DNA of 64,000 nucleotides from Protopterus annectens. Taxonomy: Eukaryota; Chordata; Ceratodontiformes; Protopteridae. This document shows positions 32,480 through 41,865 of the stretch, one piece after another (the stretch's first letter is position 1; every line of letters begins with the position of its first letter). The stretch is taken from contig NC_056733.1 of NCBI RefSeq assembly GCF_019279795.1, forward strand, positions 1,115,338,682-1,115,402,681. Reading direction: 5' to 3'. The notes below the pieces were generated by a model that saw only the letters and a program-made list of their open reading frames with translations, had not been told where the DNA came from and searched no databases. The position numbers were made by a program, and so were the translations under genes.

Positions 32480-33508
32480 CACACTTCTCTCTAAAGCAGT
32501 GATGGATGTTATTTTGGAGGCCAGGAGGCCAAGTATCAGACACTCTTATGCAGAAAAATGGAAGAGATTCTGTGCTTGGAACCAGGCACAAGGAATTGAC
32601 ACGCTTGTACCAAATATTCCTCAATTTTACAATACCTAACTGAGATGCTGGACAAAGGCCTATCCTTCTCATCAATTATAATCCATGCCTCTGCCATTTC
32701 AGCTCATTACAATATGGAACCACCTATTTTTTCTCACCCATTGCTAAGGCAGTACCTCAGAGGGGTCAAAAACATAAGACCTCCAAGGAGAGCACCAATA
32801 CCTACATGGGACCTCAATTATGTCTTGCAGAAACTTGCACTGCCGCCTTTTGAGCCAGCCAATACAGCTGAAATAAAGTTCTTATCTTGGAAAACAGCTC
32901 TGCTCCTAGCAATAACCTCTGCAAGACGAGTTTCAGAGTTACAGGCTCTCATGGCTGTGGAACCTTTCATTATTTTCCATCCAGACAGGGTTTCTCTGAG
33001 GACTAACCCTACATTTATGCCTAAGGTAGTGTCCAGTGTGGACCTTGACCAAACCATTCATTTGCCTACTTTTTATCCAAACCCACAGAATAAGGGTGAG
33101 AGACTCCTGCATTCTTTGGACATACACAGACAGCTACGCTTCTACTTGGACAGAACTAAAGCTTTCAGAAAGACTGAGCAACTTTTAGTGGCATATGCTG
33201 CAGGATCACAAGGAAAGCCTATCTCAAAGCAGACTATTTCGAAATGGATAGGCCACTGCATTCGATTTTGTTATTCACAACATGGCAAATCAGTTCCTAA
33301 GGACATTAGGCCACATTCTACCAGAGCAGCAGCCACTTCAGCAGCCTTCCTCAGAGGGGTACCAACCAAAGACATTTTAGAGGCTGCAACTTGGAGTTCA
33401 GTGCACACTTTCACCAAGCACTACCATTTATCTCTCTATTCTAAATCCAGAGCAGGCTTTGCCACTGCAGTTTTGCAGGGCCTTATAGCCTCTCCTAATC
33501 CTATTTAG
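32480..33508 (+). pseudogene. DIRS-F tyrosine recombinase, one frameshift
   Basis: VMDVILEARRPSIRHSYAEKWKRFCAW runs to about 32636, where a shift occurs. From 32645 there is a clean 287-codon reading: MLDKGLSFSSIIIHASAIS, LLAITSARRVSELQALM (box A Arg), PDRVSLRTNPTFMPKVV, IHRQLRFYLDRTKAFRKTEQ, ISKQTISKWIGHCIRFCY, IRPHSTRAAATSAAF (HxxR), LEAATWSSVHTFTKHYHLSL (Trp and nucleophilic Tyr), SKSRAGFATAVLQGL. Stop at 33508. This is the most intact recombinase catalytic domain in the window. Its frame is also open upstream across the RNase H region from 31530. Confidence 0.92.
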
Positions 33509-33540
33509 ACCCAGCCACCCTACCTCAGCTTTGGGATTCA

Positions 33541-33640
33541 ACCCAAGTGTAATGACTGCAACAGTGAAACACGATGAACATAGTACAGTTGTGTACCTAC
33601 CATAAATGTAGATGTTCGAGTGTATTCACTGTTGCAGTCC
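33541..33640 (+). repeat. DIRS-F internal complementary region
   Basis: Contains ACCCAAGTGTAATGACTGCA then the joint at about 33580 and the block complementary to the right outer end at 33967-34026. Confidence 0.88.
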
Positions 33641-33814
33641 AGGTTACCCACCCACCATCCCCCTTTTCTTTGTTGGGACTTATCTGTACTTCTCTATCCT
33701 ATACAACCTATGTGGTGTATTTGCTTGTAGATGAAGGAAATGTTTATGTTATTGCATGCATACTAATTGGCATAAATTTTTAGCCTACCATTTTGGGGGC
33801 ATCTGACATCTGGG

Positions 33815-34026
33815 GCAAGAAAAACTGAAGAAAATGGCATTGGCTGCATCTTTTATACCCCTGGAGCACTGACGTCAGGGAAGAGGCGACAACAACCGAC
33901 GCAGGACCTAGACTTTGGAATTCAGGCTGACTGCAGGTAGCCTGCCAGCAGGATAACCCAAGTGTAATGACTGCAACAGTGAATACACTCGAACATCTAC
34001 ATTTATGGTAGGTACACAACTGTACT
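33815..34026 (+). repeat. DIRS-F right inverted terminal repeat
   Basis: Recognised from the family pattern (GCAAGAAAAACTG at its inner end, CTACATTTATGGTAGGTACA at its outer end) and from the internal complementary region. F's own left repeat is missing. Most of this repeat forms the outer part of the left arm of the large palindrome. Confidence 0.85.
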
Positions 34027-35132
34027 TTTCTACTCGAGACTTTTCCTGGTACCCAGAAAAGACAATCCATGGTGTCCTATCCTGGACCTGTCTCCTCTAA
34101 ACACCTTTTTGGAAATTCCAAAATTCAAGATGCTAACACTTCACCAATAACTTCCTATGCTAGGCAAAGATGCCTGGTTGGCAACACTAGGTTTAAAAGA
34201 AGCATACCTGCACATCCCAATCAGGGAATCTTGCAGAAGAGACCTACGCTTCAAAGCAGGCTACACACACTATCAGTTCTCTGCACTGCCCTTTGGCTTA
34301 TCTACTGCGCCCAGGGTATTCACAAAGTGCCTAGCTCCAGTTATTGCATTTAGTAGGCAAAGAAATATTCAGATGTACTCATACCTGGACAATTGTCTAA
34401 TTCAGGCAGAAAGCCAGGACATACTTTTGAATAATCTGGCCTTTGTACAAAGGGTTCTAACTTGTCTGGGGTACACCATAAACGAAAAGAAATCATACCT
34501 GGTACCCTGTAAACAAATTATATTCCTGGGAGCAAGCTTGAATACAACTTCCCAGAGGGCTTTCCTCACGCCAGAGAAACAAATTCATTTGACAGCCTAC
34601 TTCAAACAAGTGGCTACAAAAACCCTGTTATCTGCAAGACAAATACTGCGCAGTAGATAAGCCAAAGGGCAGTGCAGAGAACTGATAGTGTGTGTAGCCT
34701 GCTTTGAAGCGTAGGTCTCTTCTGCAAGATTCCCTGATTGGGATGTGCAGGTATGCTTCTTTTAAACCTAGTGTTGCCAACCAGGCATCTTTGCCTAGCA
34801 TAGGAAGTTATTGGTGAAGTGTTAGCATCTTGAATTTTGGAATTTCCAAAAAGATGTTTAGAGGAGACAGGTCCAGGATAGGACACCATGGATTGTCTTT
34901 TCTGGGTACCAGGAAAAGTCTCGAGTAGAAAAGTACAGTTGTGTACCTACCATAAATGTAGATGTTCGAGTGTATTCACTGTTGCAGTCATTACACTTGG
35001 GTTATCCTGCTGGCAGGCTACCTGCAGTCAGCCTGAATTCCAAAGTCTAGGTCCTGCGTCGGTTGTTGTCGCCTCTTCCCTGAGGTCAGTGCTCCAGGGG
35101 TACAAAAGATGCAGCCAACGCCATTTTCTTCA
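33826..35132. repeat. Large palindrome: two 485-bp arms, 337-bp spacer
   Basis: 33826-34310 and 34648-35132 are reverse complements with no gap (paired positions sum to 68958 at both ends) and only a few mismatches seen. The left arm spans the junction of F's right repeat with the RT of G. The right arm is therefore an inverted duplication made after F inserted. The spacer 34311-34647 is G's RT, read onward from PRVFTKCLAP. Confidence 0.92.
34027..34650 (+). pseudogene. DIRS-G reverse transcriptase fragment, YLDN box
   Basis: FYSRLFLVPRKDNPWCPIL, LNTFLEIPKFKMLTLHQ, a stop near 34147, LPMLGKDAWLATLGLKEAYLHIPI (the first catalytic Asp is Gly, LGLK for LDLK), LPFGLSTAPRVFTKCLAPVIAF, MYSYLDNCLIQAES with Asn for the second Asp, CLGYTINEKKS, FLGASLNTTSQRAFL, SARQIL. 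It ends where the inverted arm begins. At least two active-site changes mean it could not polymerise. Confidence 0.85.
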
Positions 35133-35690
35133 AGGCGGTTCAAGGCCTCCATTCCATATGCAAGACTGCATATGAGGAAACTACAGTGGTATCTAAAAAG
35201 CCTATGGTGTCAACATTCTCAGGATCTAGAAGCAATGATTCCTATCTTACCTTGCCTATGCCTAGAATTCTTTTGGTGGGCAGAGGCCTGCCACCAAAAC
35301 AAGGGACTACCTTTCATACCACCCCCTGCTGCCCAAACCCTAACAACAGACGCATCAGACTATGCATGGGGGGCTCACCTGGCAGGGAAGTGCATTCAGG
35401 GCAAATGGAACCCAAGTCAAATTCACCTGCATATCAATCAAAAAGAAATGTTAGCTGTACAGAATGCTCTGACAGCCTTCAATGACCACATTCTTCCAGG
35501 ACAACTTATGGTAAAGACGAACAGCACCACTGTTATGTAGTACATAGACAAGCAGGGGTGTACACATTCTTACCCCCTCTGCAGACTAGCCATGGCATTG
35601 TGGAACAGAGCCTTGAGCTACCAAGTGCACCTTCAAGCTCAATTCCTGCCAGGAAAATTAAATACACTGGCAGACGGACTAAGCAGAAAC
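35133..35690 (+). pseudogene. DIRS-G RNase H region
   Basis: IPYARLHMRKLQWYLKSLWC, EFFWWAEACHQNKGLPF, LTTDASDYAWGAHLAGKC (Asp), IHLHINQKEMLAVQNAL (Glu), KTNSTTVM then a stop at the Trp codon (about 35538), YIDKQG, THSYPLCRLAMALW. It flows into the fused reading frame at 35592. Confidence 0.82.
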
Positions 35691-37163
35691 CTCATGGACC
35701 CACACGAGTGGAAACTGGAAACAAGGATTTTCAAAAAGTTGACAAGCAAATGGGGATGCCCAGATATAGACATGTTTGCCTCTCCCCAGAACTACCAATT
35801 GGACAAATGTTGCACAAGGACTCCCCACAAGCAAGCCTGGAAAGTGGATGCTCTGTCCTTCAGCTGGAAAAACCTATCAGTCTATGCCTCCCCCCATGCC
35901 TCTGCTCTCCAAAGTACTACTAAAAATCAAATAGGACAAACCAAGGATGATTTTGATTGCTCCAGACTGGCCATGCCAACACTGTTACCCCCTCCTGCTC
36001 AGTGTGTCACGGTTATCCCCATGGCACCTGCCTCTGACTCCTTCCCTGTTGTCTCAGCAGGACAACCAGATTCTGCACCCTCAGCTTCTAACACTGAACC
36101 TTGCAGCCTGGCTGATTACATAATCTCTCCTCTGCCATCCCACAGTAAACCTGTGATGGATATAATTTTAGAGGCAAGGAGGCCTAGTACCAGAAAATCT
36201 TATGCTGAAAAATGGAAAAGATTCTGTGCCTGGAACCAGTCTCAAGGGATGAGCACAACAGCGCCCAATTTACCTCAGATTTTACAATACTTAACTGAGA
36301 TGCTTCACAAGGGCCTGTCTTTTTCCTACATTAAAATCCACGCCTCAGCCGTTTCAACTCATTATAACACAGAACCTCCCCTCTTCTCTCATCCACTGCT
36401 CAAGCAGTTCTGCAGAGGGGCCAAAAATTTGAGACCACCCAGGAGAGTTCCAACCCCAGCCTGGGACCTTAACTTTGTTTTGGAGAAACTCACTCTACCT
36501 CCTTTCGAGCCAGCTGCTACTGCAGACTTAAAATTTCTTTCTTGGAAAACAACTTTCCTTTTAGCAATCATTTCAGCTAGAAGGGTATCTGAATTACAGG
36601 CCCTTATGGCAGTGGAGCCTTTCATCATCTTTCATGCGGATAGGGTGTCCCTCAGAACCAGTCCATCCTTCTTGCCCAATGTGGTATCCAGTATGGCTCT
36701 TAATCAGTCTATTCATTTGCCAGCCTTCTTTCCCAATCCACAGAACAAAGGGGAATGGATACTGCATTCCTTAGATGTGCACAGACAACTTAGATTCTAC
36801 CTGGACAGGACTAAACCTCAAAGGAAATCTGAACAACTGCTGGTGGCATTTGCTGCAGAGGCGGAGGGGAAGGCTATTTCAAAGCAAACCATTTCTAAAT
36901 GGACAGGCCATTGCATTCATTTCTGCTATAAACACCATGGAAAACCTATCCCCCAGGGAATCAGACCCCTTTCCACCAGGGCTGCAATTACCTCTACAGC
37001 CTTTCTCAGAGGCGTCCCTACCAGGGACATTCTAGAAGCTGCTACCTGGAGTTCTGTGCATACTTTCACCAAGCATTATCATTTGCCAATTTTCTCTAAA
37101 TCCAGAGCTGGCTTTGCCACTGCAGTCTTGCATGGCCTTATAGCTGGTCCTAATGCTTTCTAA
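35592..37163 (+). CDS. DIRS-G fused RNase H/methyltransferase-like/recombinase frame, 523 codons
   Basis: Longest clean DIRS reading in this block. It begins in the RNase H tail (LNTLADGLSRNLMDPHEWKL), enters the methyltransferase-like block (WGCPDIDMFASPQNYQLDKC, VDALSFSWKNLSVYAS). A small indel near 35890 then slips it into the overlapping recombinase frame, so AFPPLPLL is lost. It continues without a stop through VMDIILEARRPSTRKSYAEKWKRF, LLAIISARRVSELQALM, VHRQLRFYLDRTKPQRKSEQ, RPLSTRAAITS (the box B His is Leu), AATWSSVHTFTKHYHLPI (Tyr kept) to 37163. The fusion is accidental by position. As part of a truncated element it is best treated as a remnant, though it is still open. Confidence 0.75.
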   Translation: MALWNRALSYQVHLQAQFLPGKLNTLADGLSRNLMDPHEWKLETRIFKKLTSKWGCPDIDMFASPQNYQLDKCCTRTPHKQAWKVDALSFSWKNLSVYASPHASALQSTTKNQIGQTKDDFDCSRLAMPTLLPPPAQCVTVIPMAPASDSFPVVSAGQPDSAPSASNTEPCSLADYIISPLPSHSKPVMDIILEARRPSTRKSYAEKWKRFCAWNQSQGMSTTAPNLPQILQYLTEMLHKGLSFSYIKIHASAVSTHYNTEPPLFSHPLLKQFCRGAKNLRPPRRVPTPAWDLNFVLEKLTLPPFEPAATADLKFLSWKTTFLLAIISARRVSELQALMAVEPFIIFHADRVSLRTSPSFLPNVVSSMALNQSIHLPAFFPNPQNKGEWILHSLDVHRQLRFYLDRTKPQRKSEQLLVAFAAEAEGKAISKQTISKWTGHCIHFCYKHHGKPIPQGIRPLSTRAAITSTAFLRGVPTRDILEAATWSSVHTFTKHYHLPIFSKSRAGFATAVLHGLIAGPNAF

Positions 37164-37179
37164 ATTCCTCCTCCCAACC

Positions 37180-37248
37180 ATAGCTTTGGGATTCTATCCA
37201 AATGTAATGACTGCAACAGTGAAACATGAAGAACATAGCACAGTTGTG
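37180..37248 (+). repeat. DIRS-G internal complementary region, cut
   Basis: Has the left-end complement (ATCCAAATGTAATGACTGCA...ACATGAAGAACATAG) and about 12 bases beyond the joint (CACAGTTGTGT), then changes to H gag sequence. Confidence 0.75.
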
Positions 37249-38154
37249 TTGACACAAATTCCTTTTTAAAAACCCTACTGCTGACCCTGAAACCATTTCT
37301 CAGGGTCCCAAGGGTGTTAAGGCTTCTACTGCAAAAAATCCTACCCTTTCTGATAGAGACTCCAGGGCGCTGGATAGATGGGGTAAGAAGGTTTACACGT
37401 CTGCAACCTTGGCAATCAGGGATCAACAAAAACACGACTTGCTGATTAAAGTGCTCCTCAAGAAAAAATATATAAATATAACGAACACAAAAGGAGCTGT
37501 CCACAGCTGAAGATCACAAGAAACTCTAGTTTTCACTTCAAGAGTTTTTAATGTAAAACAAGACAAATGCAGGACTTTAAACTATCAATTTCATATGCTT
37601 AAATATCAGCAGCATGTCATGGGCTTGCTTAAAAAGAAAATGATGTTGATTTCTGACTGTGTGGAAAATAAAGAGTTACAGGATTTATTGCATTCAGCCG
37701 AACAAGTTGGAAAGCATACTTTGCAATGTGATTTTGATTCCTTGGAGGCCTCTTGCAGGGCTGCTGTAACTGGATCTGTGATAAGAAGGCATGCTTGGCT
37801 CAAGGAGCAAAATCTGCCAGATCATGTTAAAGCAAAATTGTTGGATGCTCCTTTACAGCAGGACTGTCTGTTTGGTAATAAGGCAGAAGAAGTTTTGAAA
37901 AAGATGGGAGACAAAGCTAAATCTATGCGAACTGTAAAAGATTTCCTACAAGTGCAGCCACCCAGGTTCAGTAGGCACTGGCCTACTAAGAATTGATCCT
38001 TTCCAGTACCCACCAGAGCCGCTCAGGTCAAACCCAGACACTCAAAAGGCTCCAGGTTTCAGTCACAAGGAACTTACAGAACAAAACAATGGGGTGCCTC
38101 CACCTCCAAATCTGAAAGTAGCAAGGCACCTCCCTATGGTAAACAGTCTAAATG
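37249..38154 (+). pseudogene. DIRS-H Gag-like ORF1 (3' half) with insertion
   Basis: FPFKNPTADPETISQGPKGV, RDSRALDRWGKKVYTSATLAI, then a ~150-bp unrelated insert (37424-37572), then NYQFHMLKYQQHVMGLLKKK, CDFDSLEASCRAAVTGSVIRR, HAWLKEQNLPDHVKAKLLD, LFGNKAEEVLKKMGDKAKSM, DFLQVQPPRFSRHWPTKN and a stop at 37994-37996. The tail continues to a second stop at 38152-38154. The gag frame across DFLQVQPP is unbroken, in contrast to E and K. Confidence 0.83.
37424..37572. other. Unidentified ~150-bp insertion in DIRS-H gag
   Basis: Sequence absent from the equivalent gag positions of D, E, F and K. Flanked by CAGG on both sides (microhomology or a short target duplication). Has no coding potential and no clear terminal inverted repeat. 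Origin unknown. Confidence 0.7.
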
Positions 38155-39950
38155 ACTTTCCTCTGCCTTCTACAAGCACTTATCTTTTGGCAGCCCCTTT
38201 GGGTTGAAAACTAGCACTTCATGCACAAAATTGGCATATAATTACCCAGGACAAGTGGGTTTTAAATATAGTATCTCAGGGATACAGATTTCATTTCCAT
38301 ACGTTGCCAATTCCAAACGGATGGCCAGATCTGCCTCCAAATCAGTGGGCAGAGGCCCAGAAACAAGTTATGTCCCTCATGAATTTGGGGGCTATTCAAC
38401 CAGTACCAGAAAAGGAAAAGGGGCAAGGTTTTTATTCAAGACTTTTCCTGGTACCCAGAAAAGACAAATCATGGCATCCAATTCTGTACTTATCCATTCT
38501 AAATACATTCCTGGACATTCCAAAATTCAAGATGCCGAATTTACAACAGTTATTGCCTATGCTAGGCAAGGATGCCTGGTTGGTAACTCTAGACATAAAA
38601 GAGGCTTACCTGCATATCCCAGTCAGGGAATCTTGCAGAAGATACCTCTGCTTCAAAGCAGGCTATTTGCATTACCAGTTCTCTGCACTGTCCTTTGGCT
38701 TATCTACTGCACCCATGGTCTTCACAAAGTGCCTGGCACCAGTAATTGCATTTTGTAGACAAAGAAACATTCAAATTTATCCTTATCTGGACAATTGTCT
38801 AATTCAGGCAGAAAACAAGGACACTCTTCTACAGCATCTGGCATTTGTAAAAAGGCTTCTAACTTGCATAGGGTGCACCATAAACGAAAAGAAATCACAA
38901 CTGGTACCCTCTCAAATAATTACATTCCTGGGTGCAAGCTTGAATACAACTACCCAGATGACTTACCTCATGCCAGAAAAACAAATCCAATTGATGACTT
39001 ACTTCAAACAAGTGGCCACAAAAACCCAGTTATCTGCAAGCCAAATTCTGCAGGTCTTGGGGTTCATGGCTTCCTGCATTCTTCTAATTCCATATGCAAG
39101 ACTGCATATGAGGAAACTTCAATGGTACCTAAAAAGCTTATGGAGTCAACATTGTCACAGCCTGGAAACAATGATTCCTATCATTCCTTGCCTGCAGCAA
39201 GAGTTCCTATGGTGGGCAGAGGCCTGTCACCAAAACAAGGGACTGTCATTCATTCAACCCCCTGCCACCCAAACCCTGACTACAGACGCATCAGATTATG
39301 CTTGAGGGGGCGCATCTGGCAGGGAGATGCATTCAGGGCCAATGGAGTCCAAATCAAATGCACCTGCATATCAACCAGAAAGAGATGCTAGCTGTACAGA
39401 ATGCTCCGACAGCCTTCAAGGACTTTCTTCATCCAGGACAACTACTGATAAAGACGGACAACACCACAGTCATGTGGTACATAAACAAGCAGGGGGGTAC
39501 CCATTCCTACCCCCTTTGCAGACTAGCCATGGCTTTGTGGAACACAGCCTTGACTTACCAAATACATCTACAAGCTCAATTCCTGCCAGGAAAGCAAAAT
39601 ACTCTGGCAGACGAACTAAGCAGAAATCTTATGGACTCACACGAATGGAAACTGGATCCACAAATCTTCAGCAATGCAAATGGGGGAACCCAGACATAGA
39701 TCTTTTTGCCTCACCCCAAAACTATCAGTTGGACAAATTCTGCACAAGAATCCATTACAAAAAAGCTTGGAAACTGGATGCTCTATCCTTCAGCTGGAAA
39801 AACCTATCAGTCTATGCCTTTCCCCCTCTGCCTTTGCTCTCCAAGGTATTATTAAAAGTCAGACAGGAAAAACCAAAAATGATTCTGATTGCTCCAGACT
39901 GGCCTCGCCAACACTGGTACCCGCTCCTACGCAGTATCACACCTTCCTCC
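38155..39950 (+). pseudogene. DIRS-H RT-RNase H-methyltransferase ORF2, YLDN box
   Basis: LAAPLG, a stop, KLALHAQNWHIITQDKWVLN, GYRFHFHTLP, then a clean 330-codon stretch: FYSRLFLVPRKDKSWHPIL, FLDIPKFKMPNLQQLLPML, LVTLDIKEAYLHIPVRES, FSALSFGLSTAPMVFTKCL, IYPYLDNCLIQAEN (Asn for the second Asp), GASLNTTTQMTYL, QVLGFMASCILLIPYARL, LTTDASDYA, a stop at the Trp codon at 39303. After a shift: GAHLAGRCIQGQW, HINQKEMLAVQNA, KTDNTTVMWYINKQGG, TLADELSRNLMD. A shift near 39690, then WGNPDIDLFASPQNYQLDKF, VYAFPPLPLLSKVLLK, LIAPDWPRQHWYPLL. Confidence 0.88.
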
Positions 39951-40059
39951 ATGGTACCTGCCTCAGACACCTTATCTACTGTCTCAGCAGAACTATCAAA
40001 TTCTGCACACTCAACGTCAAACTCTGAATCTTGCAGCATGGCTAATCAACTAATTTCAC

Positions 40060-41090
40060 CAGTTACATCTCTCAGCAAACGTGTGATGGATGTCATTTTG
40101 GAGGCTAGAATGCCTAGTACTATAAAATCTTATGCTGATAAATGGAAAAGATTATGTGTCTGGAACCAGGCACAAGGAATAAGCACAGCAATGCCCAGTA
40201 TTCCTCAGATTCTGCAATTTAACTGAGATGCTTCACAAGGGCCTATCTTTCTCTTCCACAAAAATCCATGCCTCTACCATTTCAGCTCATTACAGCACAG
40301 AGCTCCCCTCTTTTCTCATCCCCTGCTAAAGCAGTATCACAGAGCGACCAAAAATTTAAGACCTCCCAGGAGAGCACCAACTCCTGCATGGGACCTCAAT
40401 TTTGTGTTGGAAAAGCTCACCCTACCTCCTTTTGGGCCAGCTGCTACTGCAAACATAAAATTTCTCTCTCGGAAGATAGCTTTTCTTTTAGCAGTCACTT
40501 CAGTTAGAAGGATTTCAGAACTACAGGCTCTTATGGCAGTGGAGCCTTTTATTATTTTCTACCTGGACAGGGTGGCGCTCAGGACCAATCCATCCTTTAT
40601 GCCTAAAGTGGTATCTAATGTGGCTCATAATCAGACCATTCATCTGCCAACATTTTTCCCAAATCCACAGAACAAGGGGGAGCAGATACTGCATTCATTG
40701 GATGTACACAGACAACTAAGATTCTACTTAAACAGGACAAAATCTCTAAGAAAATCTGAGCAACTACTGGTGGCATTTGCTGCAGGGGCAGAGGGAAAGG
40801 CTATTTCAAAGCAGACTATTTCAAAATGGATAAGCCATTGTATTAGTTTCTGCTACATGCATCATGATAAACCTATCCCCAAGGGGATCAGATCCCATTC
40901 CACCAGGGCTACATCTACTTCTGCAGCCTTTCTCAGAGGGGTTCCTACCAGAGACATTCTAGAAGCTACTACCTGGAGCTCAGTTCATACGTTCACCAAA
41001 CATTACTATTTACCTCTCTTCTCTAAATCTAGAGCAGGCTTTGCCACTGCTGTCCTGCAGGGCCTTATAGCTGCTCCTAATGCTGTATAA
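40060..41090 (+). pseudogene. DIRS-H tyrosine recombinase
   Basis: SKRVMDVILEARMPSTIKSYADKWKRLCVW is in the same open frame as the preceding methyltransferase-like block, after a small indel near 39935. Stop at 40226, SAM-like domain in broken frames, then from 40404: LLAVTSVRRISELQALMAV (box A Arg), LDRVALRTNPSFMPKVV, VHRQLRFYLNRTKSLRKSEQ, ISKQTISKWISHCISFCY, IRSHSTRATSTSAAF (HxxR), LEATTWSSVHTFTKHYYLPL (Tyr). Stop at about 41090. The catalytic set is complete within the last piece. Confidence 0.88.
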
Positions 41091-41121
41091 TTCCATCCTC
41101 CCAACCATAGCTTTGGGATTC

Positions 41122-41224
41122 TACCCAAATGTAATGACTGCAACAGTGAAACATGAAAAACATAGTACAGTTGTGTACACTTACCATAAATGTAGATGTT
41201 TGAGTGTATTCACTGTTGTAGTCC
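41122..41224 (+). repeat. DIRS-H internal complementary region
   Basis: ACCCAAATGTAATGACTGCA, a joint near 41162, then the complement of the right outer end (41560-41626). Confidence 0.87.
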
Positions 41225-41329
41225 TGGTTACCCACCCGCCATCCCCCTACTTTTTCTCTTTTTATACCTCTTCTTTCTTTTACTTTTGTTGTATTTGCAT
41301 TTATTTGGAGGTATATTTGTTGTGTTCTA

Positions 41330-41334
<5 letters not shown>

Positions 41335-41388
<54 letters not shown>
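41335..41388. repeat. (TA)n microsatellite in DIRS-H
   Basis: About 54 bases of alternating TA between the internal complementary region and the right terminal repeat. Absent from F at the same place. Confidence 0.95.
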
Positions 41389-41389
<1 letters not shown>

Positions 41390-41420
41390 CTCCCCATTTG
41401 GGGGGGCACCTGACATCTGG

Positions 41421-41626
41421 AGCAAGAAAAACTGATGAAATTGGCATCGGCTGCATGTTTATACCCCTGACATCATGGAAGAAGGGACAGCAACCGACGC
41501 AGGACCCAAGACTTTGTTAATCAGGCCGACTGAGGGCAACCTGCTAGCAGGTTACCCAAATGTAATGACTGCAACAGTGAATACACTCGAATATCTACAT
41601 TTATGGTAAATGTACACAACTGTACT
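41421..41626 (+). repeat. DIRS-H right inverted terminal repeat
   Basis: Reverse complement resembles DIRS-D's left repeat (21417-21598), including the TTAATCAGGCCGACTGAGGG block. The outer end pairs with 41162-41224. Confidence 0.85.
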
Positions 41627-41865
41627 TTTTACAATAGTTTGTGTGAGTTGCTATCCTTTGTCCTTTCTTACTCCACCATTAAGGCTCATTTATTGGCCAT
41701 TTCTGCATGTCTGCCCATGGATCCTCTTTTATTGCATTCTCATGTTAAAATGTTTTTGAAAGACATTTTGCATAAGAAACCTCCAAAAAAACTTGTGACT
41801 CTGCCTTGGGATCTTAATTTTGTATTACAGAAGCTAAAACCTGCTCCATTTGAACCAGCTAATCT

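Larger units (their letters stand above)
23706..34026 (+). mobile_element. DIRS-F, left end missing, interrupted by DIRS-E
   Basis: Two pieces, 23706-23776 and 29254-34026. The first encodes gag residues DGSRAAEQASVSEG, and the second continues VFRPTQLYVKPS, matching the unbroken gag of D (DGSRAAVQAPASEGVFRP). E therefore inserted inside F's gag. No target duplication is visible at the E junctions, as expected for tyrosine-recombinase integration. F then has ORF2, recombinase, internal complementary region and right repeat, but its left repeat and early gag are gone. Confidence 0.85.
34027..37248 (+). mobile_element. DIRS-G, 3' part, with internal inverted duplication
   Basis: RT resumes at FYSRLFLVPRKD directly after F's right end, so F probably inserted into this element's RT. 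The body is interrupted at 34648-35132 by the right palindrome arm, which replaces the end of the RT connection region, and continues with RNase H at 35133. It has no right terminal repeat: it stops inside its internal complementary region at about 37248 and joins H's gag. Confidence 0.8.
37249..41626 (+). mobile_element. DIRS-H, 5' end missing
   Basis: Starts within gag (CACAAATTCC, equivalent to D at about 22813) and runs through ORF2, recombinase, internal complementary region 41122-41224 and right repeat to 41626. Its right repeat pairs best with D's left repeat at 21417. The whole block 21417-41626 may therefore be one compound insertion bounded by these two ends. Confidence 0.82.

Noticed and set aside
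41077..41520. Tyr/Ile-repeat proteins over 41335-41388
   Set aside because: Translation of a (TA)n microsatellite.
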